DNA of 64,000 nucleotides from Dermatemys mawii (lineage: Eukaryota > Chordata > Testudines > Dermatemydidae). The DNA lies in the NCBI GenBank assembly GCA_007922305.1, contig ML677348.1, forward strand, positions 15,155,584 to 15,219,583, given 5' to 3'. This document shows, one piece after another, positions 58,201-64,000 of the stretch. Position 1 is the first letter of the stretch. The number at the start of each line of letters is the position of its first letter. The notes under the pieces are model-generated. The model searched no databases. It saw only the letters and a list, made by a program, of their open reading frames with translations, and was not told where the DNA came from. The position numbers and the translations under genes are program-made.

Positions 58201-61021
58201 GGGATAAATACACCATTTCCTAATTTTTAGCCTACTTAAATATTCATCTGGTAGGCTGGAACATTCTGTGAAAGAAAGGCAGAGTGGGGTTTAAAATCAA
58301 TATGCAAACCTGCAGTTAATGTTCAAGCTGTGACAACCTAACAGGAGAAAGGAAGTTCTAAGTGGAGACTGATGCCAACTTTAGTTTTATTCTCTCAAAG
58401 TGAGAGCTAGGGGAAAACCTGGATCCCCAATTACACAGGAGGAAAGGACATATTAGTCCCTTCCCTCCGATGTAACTCAGCTCTACACTGTGCCAAATGA
58501 TCCTGAATCCAGTCAGCACAGCAGAGAGGGCAGGGAAGGATTCTGCAAAAGTGGAATGCTCATATGAAAGGATTCTGCATTCTCTGGAGAAGCCCTCTCT
58601 CCTCTGAGTTGAACTGATGAAGGGTGGACAGAGAGCCCAGGATCAGTGTCCTCAGACAGGTGTACCCCTGAAATAGGCTATTTGTTAGCTTTTCTACAAC
58701 ACTCCACTGCATCTGCCCGCCGCCCTCCTCCTCTTTGATCGCTACAGTACTGGAGCACTTTCCTAACTCAAGAGGGTGTCATGAGCATACATTCATTAAT
58801 ACTGGGGAGGTGCTTTCCCCATTTTACTGATGGGGAAATAGGGCATACAGAAATTAAGTAACTTGGCCATATCTTGCAGGAAACCCTTAGCAGAAATGAT
58901 AATACAGTGCAGATCCCAGAGTCCCCATGCAGCATCAAGACTGTCCTTCCTCTCAGACAGCAGCTTCTCTCCAGTCCCCAGTGGACAATCTCAGAATGAG
59001 ATCAACCGGGAGTGGTATACGAGTCCATTAAGGATGCCCTGCTGCTCTGAGCCAGAGTGAGCATTACCGCCCCACAGCTTGTAGGAATCTTGTGAAGGCA
59101 CCATAAATACAAAACAGTCTCAGTAATATTGACTAGAGACCTGCTAGGATGGAATCACTGACTTTGTTGGGCAGCAGCAGGAAGAAGGTGGGTTTTTCCT
59201 TGCCCCCCCATCTTATTTCCACTCACTCTCAGGAGATGTGTACAGCCTCCATGCTACACAGTCAGACTGGCTGCTCAGCTCTAGCCAAGTTACACATGAA
59301 AATGCATCAGGGCCCAGATTTATCCAAAGGCAGTCTCAGTTATTGGATTGTCAGAGCCCCACAGTTTTGTGCAGAAATTGTTTTATTTAATAATTAATGT
59401 GGTTTCTAAAGGGTGAATTATGCTTCCAAATAGCTAAATAGGGCAAATCTATTAATAAAACATGCAATGACTGGATGCAAATATACAGAGTGAAACTAGA
59501 AATCTGTTGAAAGCTACATTAGATATTGAAGGAAAAAAAACGAGTAATTCTTGTTTTAGACAAATTTGCTATTTTGGAATATTTTCAGAGAATCATGGAA
59601 AAATATAAATCTCTCTTTTCTCCACACACACAGCAAGCATTCTTGAGAAGGAGTTCCAAGTTTTATAAACATCAGAAAGCCTTAGGGGTATTACTCTGTA
59701 AATTACCATAAAGCAAGCCTCAGCATAAGGCTAACTTCACACTAACTTAAAACAGGCTAGAACACCAAATTAAAAAAGCCACCTGTTCCTGAAAATTTGG
59801 TATCTATTACAGTTACACACATTACCTAAAACTCCTATTAAAGTGAAGTCATATTTCTCTATTCCTCCCCCTCCACCGCAGTTTATTCTGCATATTTGAC
59901 TGTATGTGGTGTATAATCATTTTCACTTTCTTTCACACTGAAGAGTCCCTTAAACTATCAGAGGAGCTGCAAAATCCTCATATGTTTTTAAAAGGAATTT
60001 ATACTATTTAATACACACTATTTAGAGAGTATCAGCAACTGGAGTTATTTGAAACTGATGAATTTCAAACAAATAAGACTGATCGTTTTCCCTTTAAGAA
60101 CCCCTATATTTCCTTTGAAAAGACCAGACAGCAACTATGCTCATTGGTTTCCTCCTGCTTGCAACACAGCTGTTATGTCAGCCTCCTGAAATAATAGATA
60201 CTCCTTGAAGTTAAAGACATTGTCAGAAAATAACATATTTTGAGGGTATACACTTTAGGGCTGAGCTCATCATGGAAATTTCCTTAACATTAATGCAAAG
60301 GAATTAACAGAAATAGGTCTATAAAATTTAATTACTCCCCTCCCCCCCAAGAAAAGATAAGTAGTCTTATTCTCTAAGATTATGGGTTCTATTCTTGGCT
60401 CTGGTACAGTCTTCCTGCGTGACCGTGGACAAATCACTTGCTTGGAAACTGATTTTCAGAGGTACTGAGCACCACAGTTCCAATTTAAGTCAGCAGTTGT
60501 GGGAGTTCTGCACCTCTGAAAATTGGGTCCTTAAGTTCTGTACCTTCATATCCTTGCCTTTAAGAGATGAGGAGACCTCATAGCTTGCAACAGGCTTTAA
60601 AGTTCTTGCAGTGTGTATTTCCCCTCTAACTCGTCAGATTTTTCATGTCCCAATCACTGAAGCAGCCCACGTCCCCTAGCCATTTTTGCATCTCCAACCT
60701 TGAAGCAACATGGCTTGGACATAAACTGGTGAAGCTCAACCTAAAGCTAAACTTGCTGGTTTTGTTTAGGTTACCACAATTGGACAAAAGTTCTCAGCAT
60801 GTGCATGGATGCTGTACTCTATTCTTGTAAACAGGCAGGTTAAAGAGACACAAAGAAATTCTTTCTGCGAGAGGTTTTCCTAGATGAAGGCAGTTTGAAA
60901 AAACTAGATTATACTCAATTAACCTGGGCCTGTCAACCATGATAGTGTCCATTTAGCAAGAGAGGTAGTGCAAAAAGTCTACAAAAACTATGACAATGTG
61001 GAAACAGCATTTCAATCTCAT
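55242..61021. other. Intronic; scattered old repeat tails, no gene recognised
   Basis: 57895-57965 ('ggcctgtgatatataggaag', 'ttggactagatgatctggtg') is a CR1-type 3' end. 56330-56402, 58805-58885 and 60385-60440 are MIR/L3-type traces. 60440-60530 has inverted 'gattttcagaggtactgag' and 'cacctctgaaaattgggtcc'. No splice-flanked exon was found. Confidence 0.45.
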
Positions 61022-61254
61022 GGTCATGTCAACACTGCAATAAAATACTTGCAGCTGGCCCATGTCAGCTGACTCAGGCTCACAGGGCTTGAGCTCTGGG
61101 GCTATAAAATTGCAGCGTAGATGTTTGGGCTTGGGCAGGATCCTGGGCCTGAACGCTTACACTGCAATTTTCTAGCCCTGCAGCCCGCGCTCTGCGAGTC
61201 TCCGCCAGCTAACATAAGCCAGTTGTGGGTGTTTTATGGCAGTGTAGACATACC
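61022..61254. mobile_element. MITE of the 'gtctacactgcaa' family
   Basis: 'ggtcatgtcaacactgcaat' left and 'ggcagtgtagacatacc' right. Long foldback arms include 'gctggcccatgtcagctgac' against 'cgccagctaacataagccag'. Related to 31465-31739. Confidence 0.85.
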
Positions 61255-61774
61255 CATCGTAGCTGTCCCCATCATGCTACTCTAATAATGGACATTCCAT
61301 CACCCTTTCCAAATCTAAGTTACAATCAAAGACAGCCCTACAACAATTCAAATTGTACTCATGGTTTTTACAGCCCTTTTCCCAGACTAACGAGAGCCAT
61401 CTTACTGCCCACTTTTATGAAACAGAACAGCATGGACAGAGTACATCAGAAACTTCCTTTATATATTAGGCTTCCTGTAATGACACTTGGTGGTGTACTT
61501 TTCAGGTAATTCTTAAGGTAATGATTTGAGGGAGGGTTGGTTGGTTGGTTGATGAGTAATGAGTTGTAAAATTTTACTAGAGAGCAACACAGGCTGATGA
61601 AGTTTCTAACTATCAGATATCTCTCACCATATCACATGCCAGAGTAAGGATAGACTGCAGGGTTCCAGACATCACCATCCATTGAGAGTCTCATCAGTGT
61701 AGCCCAAGAGCCTTCTTGTATCTTTATTGCAGACATTCCATTTAAATATTAAAACATAGCTTGCATATTGTATG

Positions 61775-62520
61775 CATTATTTAACCGATTCTGGGGTACA
61801 GTTTACATGGAAGATAAGCAAACCAGGGAAGCAAATCATAAGCAAACCAGGGAAATGTGGTCTAAATGAAATTATAATAAGGTGGGTGCACAATTGGTCA
61901 AAAGACTGTACTCAGAGTAGTTATCAATTGTTTGCTGTTAGACTGGAAAGTGGTATCTACTGGGACCCATAGGAGTCAGTCCTGGGTCAAATATTATTCA
62001 ATACTTTTATTAATGACTTTGCTAATGGAGTGGAGAGCGTGCTTTATAAAATATGCAGATGACAACAAGTGGGGAGGGGTTGAAAGCACTTACAAGTACA
62101 CGATTAGAAGTCAAAGTGACCTTGAGAAATTGGAGAATTGGTTTGAAATCCACAGGATAAAATTCAATCAAGACAAGTGTGAAGTACTAGACTTAGGAAG
62201 GAAAAATTAAAAGCATAACCACAAAATGGAGAATACACTGAGCAGGGTGTAGTACTGCTGAAAAGGATATGGGGATTATTGTGGATCACAGACTGAATAT
62301 GAGTCAACATGATGCAGCTGGGAAAAAGGCTAATATTCTGGAGAGTATTAATAGGAGTAACATATGTAAGACACAGGAGGATACAGCTTCAGCTGGAGTT
62401 GTGTGTCCAATTCTGGGTGCCAGACTTTAGGAAAGATGTGGACAAATTGGTGAGAGTTTAGAGAACAACAAAACTGATAAAAGGTTTAGAAAACCTGACT
62501 TATGGGAAAAAACTGGGCAG
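61775..62520 (+). mobile_element. CR1 LINE fragment (RT region) in ALG5 intron
   Basis: 'QILFNTFINDFANGVES' in mixed frames around 61990-62040, followed by an intact KYADDNKWGG catalytic box (YADD codons 62052-62063) and 'SQSDLEKLENW' to 'FNQDKCEVLDLGRKN' in one frame ending at 62210. Downstream text fits 'DVDKLVR..RTTKLIKGLENLTYG'. It is antisense to ALG5. Truncated at both ends. Confidence 0.85.
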
Positions 62521-62821
62521 TCCTACATTTCTATGAAGGGTAACGGAGTTAACAGAAATACATCCAAATATCCAACTATATCCTATAATGTAGTTCTTAA
62601 TATAAAATTCATTGCTTTGCAAACTTCTAATAGTTTAAAACAATAAGAAATGTGAAGTGCAATACAAAAAACAAGTACTAAAACTGACTGAGCAGCTGTT
62701 TTTATATACGCACAAATTGTTTATTGCAGTTTCCATGTGGGAGTTACATTTTCACAACCTCGATCAACTACTGTAAAATTAAAAATGGAAAAATTAATTT
62801 AAGCTAGCTGAAAGAACTTAC

Positions 62822-62973
62822 CAGCGTTCTATATGAAGAGCTGAGAAAGTCCGTGAGGCCGCTTCTCTGGTTAACAGTTTAAACCCACATTGCGTGTCCC
62901 TGATTTCCTTGACACAGAGGAACCATACTAGGAAGTGGAACCCATACATGAGAAGAGTGCGGAAGTAAGAGCG
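62822..62973 (-). CDS. ALG5: ALG5, internal exon (152 nt)
   Basis: Acceptor 'ttgttcacag|cgctcttac' and donor 'gaacgctg|gtaagttc'. It encodes 'RSYFRTLLMYGFHFLVWFLC' followed by 'VKEIRDTQCGFKLLTREAAS' and 'RTFSALHIER', ending with two bases of the Trp codon finished by the 49735 exon. The IRDTQCGFK stretch is the highly conserved region of this GT2-family glycosyltransferase. Relative to the human protein as I know it the differences are few and conservative. The exon begins in phase 0; the preceding exons are outside the window. Confidence 0.97.
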
Positions 62974-64000
62974 CTGTGAACAAAAGCCAAGAAATTAGAT
63001 GTTTTTATTTATATGACAAAAGGAACATCTGACTTGATCTGAACAGAGGATGAGAATTCCACTTCATGGCAATTTTGAGGTTAGAAACATGTTTGTTCCG
63101 CACTGGAACAAAAAGAGAATTGTGGTGGGGGAGAGGTGCGTCAGACAGTCACACCTAGGATCTCTCCTGGGATGTGGGAGACCCAGCCCTAAGTCCATGC
63201 TTTGCCTGATTCAGAACAGTTTTTCATCCCAAATTGTGCCAAATCAGGCAGAGCAAGGACTTGAATCTGGGTGTCCCAAATCCCAGGCCAATACCCTAAA
63301 AACTCATCTATACGGTCTCCTTCCTCCACCACCCCAAAACAAAAGGTTTGTGGAAACTGATTCTCTACAAAATGTTTTGGCTTTTATGAAACATCACTTT
63401 TTGCTGAAATTTCATTTAGGCAAAAATATTTCAGTCAGCTCTACATTTGAATGTTTTTAGGCTCCACGTGTAACTTTACAATAATGGTGTATGTTACATA
63501 CAGAATGGGATCCTTATTGCAACTATGCATTTTAAAGTTTTGTTTCTGTGACTCAAATTTAAACAAATACATATACAGAACTTGGTATACATCAAGTAGA
63601 ATTACATAGACATACTAGGACCATAATGTACTCACATTATGATTTTTTGTTTTGAACATACAAACACTTAAAATTGGTTTTGGAAGCCTGGATTTTAAAA
63701 ATGTAAACTAGTTTACCTAAAGTGTAAAAAAGATCCCAACCACTATTTTAATATGTAAGTTAAAGGTAGCTTTCTGTCAGGACTTAAAAAACAAACCCTC
63801 CCTCCTTCTTTCCCCCTAAACAGTATCCTTTTATTTGCTCACTGCTGGATTTCTTTCATTCAAGCTCAGTTCAGCATTAGCTACTACTGCTTAGAGGGTA
63901 CATAGAGCAATGCAAGTTACAGGAGGAGGATGTATGTCTACATATGTTGAATATATGGTGGACTGAGCAACAGTTCTCCTATATAGCTAGTCATGAATGA
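62974..64000. other. ALG5 intron (upstream part); repeat trace, no exon
   Basis: 63115-63320 resembles a dispersed repeat ('gatctctcctgggatgtggg', 'ccaaatcaggcagagcaagg', 'acttgaatctgggtgtccca'). The ALG5 segment that should precede this exon was looked for and not seen, so it lies to the right of the window. Confidence 0.5.

Larger units (their letters stand above)
49736..62821 (-). other. ALG5: ALG5 intron, about 13.1 kb
   Basis: The interval between two in-phase ALG5 exons. It holds the 56-codon reading frame at 50078, a foldback repeat piece, the second copy of the 41385 repeat, a Tigger-type remnant, a GC-rich hAT-like element, two MITEs, MIR/L3-type traces (56330-56402, 58805-58885, 60385-60440) and a CR1 fragment. 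No further ALG5 exon is expected here because the flanking exons join exactly. Confidence 0.85.

Noticed and set aside
1..64000. CRISPR arrays, operons, phage or plasmid features
   Set aside because: No regularly spaced direct repeats of that kind. Splice sites, a CpG island and LINE/MITE content show vertebrate nuclear DNA.

Overview
This is vertebrate nuclear DNA, almost certainly from a non-avian sauropsid and most likely a turtle. The case rests on the repeats: chicken-repeat 1 (CR1) LINEs of every age, many foldback MITEs with TIRs of the 'ggcctggtctacac' and 'gtacgtctacactgcaa' types, a degenerate DIRS retroelement with a LAP2alpha-like ORF1, and a Ty3/gypsy fragment of the Gmr1 kind. 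No bacterial or plasmid features are present. Nearly all open reading frames of 60-150 codons are chance frames or relics inside repeats.

One protein-coding gene can be named. Three exons on the minus strand (62822-62973, 49650-49735 and the terminal coding exon 48679-48791) join in phase and encode the C-terminal ~124 residues of ALG5, dolichyl-phosphate beta-glucosyltransferase. The upstream ALG5 exons lie beyond the right edge. The intron between the first two of these exons is about 13 kb and full of repeats. It also holds a 56-codon minus-strand reading frame (50078-50248) that looks like a small membrane protein; I cannot assign it.

The other genic landmark is a CpG-rich block at about 17.95-18.74 kb. 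It carries a consensus minus-strand splice donor at 18418/18419. In human the gene downstream of ALG5 on the same strand is SMAD9, so I infer this is the SMAD9 promoter and non-coding first exon, and that 1-18418 is SMAD9 intron 1. No SMAD9 coding exon was found, so this rests on synteny.

Layout. 1-3555: a near full-length but decayed CR1 (+) with two nested MITEs. 4.2-8.1 kb: foldback elements and old LINE/SINE tails. 8.13-11.3 kb: a Gmr1-like gypsy relic split by a clean CR1 insertion and followed by an inverted LTR piece of the same family. 11.4-18 kb: a MITE, then mostly unique sequence up to the CpG island. 18.8-48.6 kb: intergenic, containing an L2-type LINE, a long antisense CR1 (26.0-28.6 kb) with a nested LTR-like insertion, several non-autonomous DNA transposons with clear termini (32.2-33.1, 37.1-37.5 and 42.1-43.05 kb), a GC-rich repeat split by a 1.15-kb insertion, a 99-nt pyrimidine tract, a (GT)26 tract, and the DIRS relic (37.9-41.3 kb, minus strand). 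48.7-64 kb: ALG5 with further MITEs, a GC-rich hAT-like element and another CR1 fragment.
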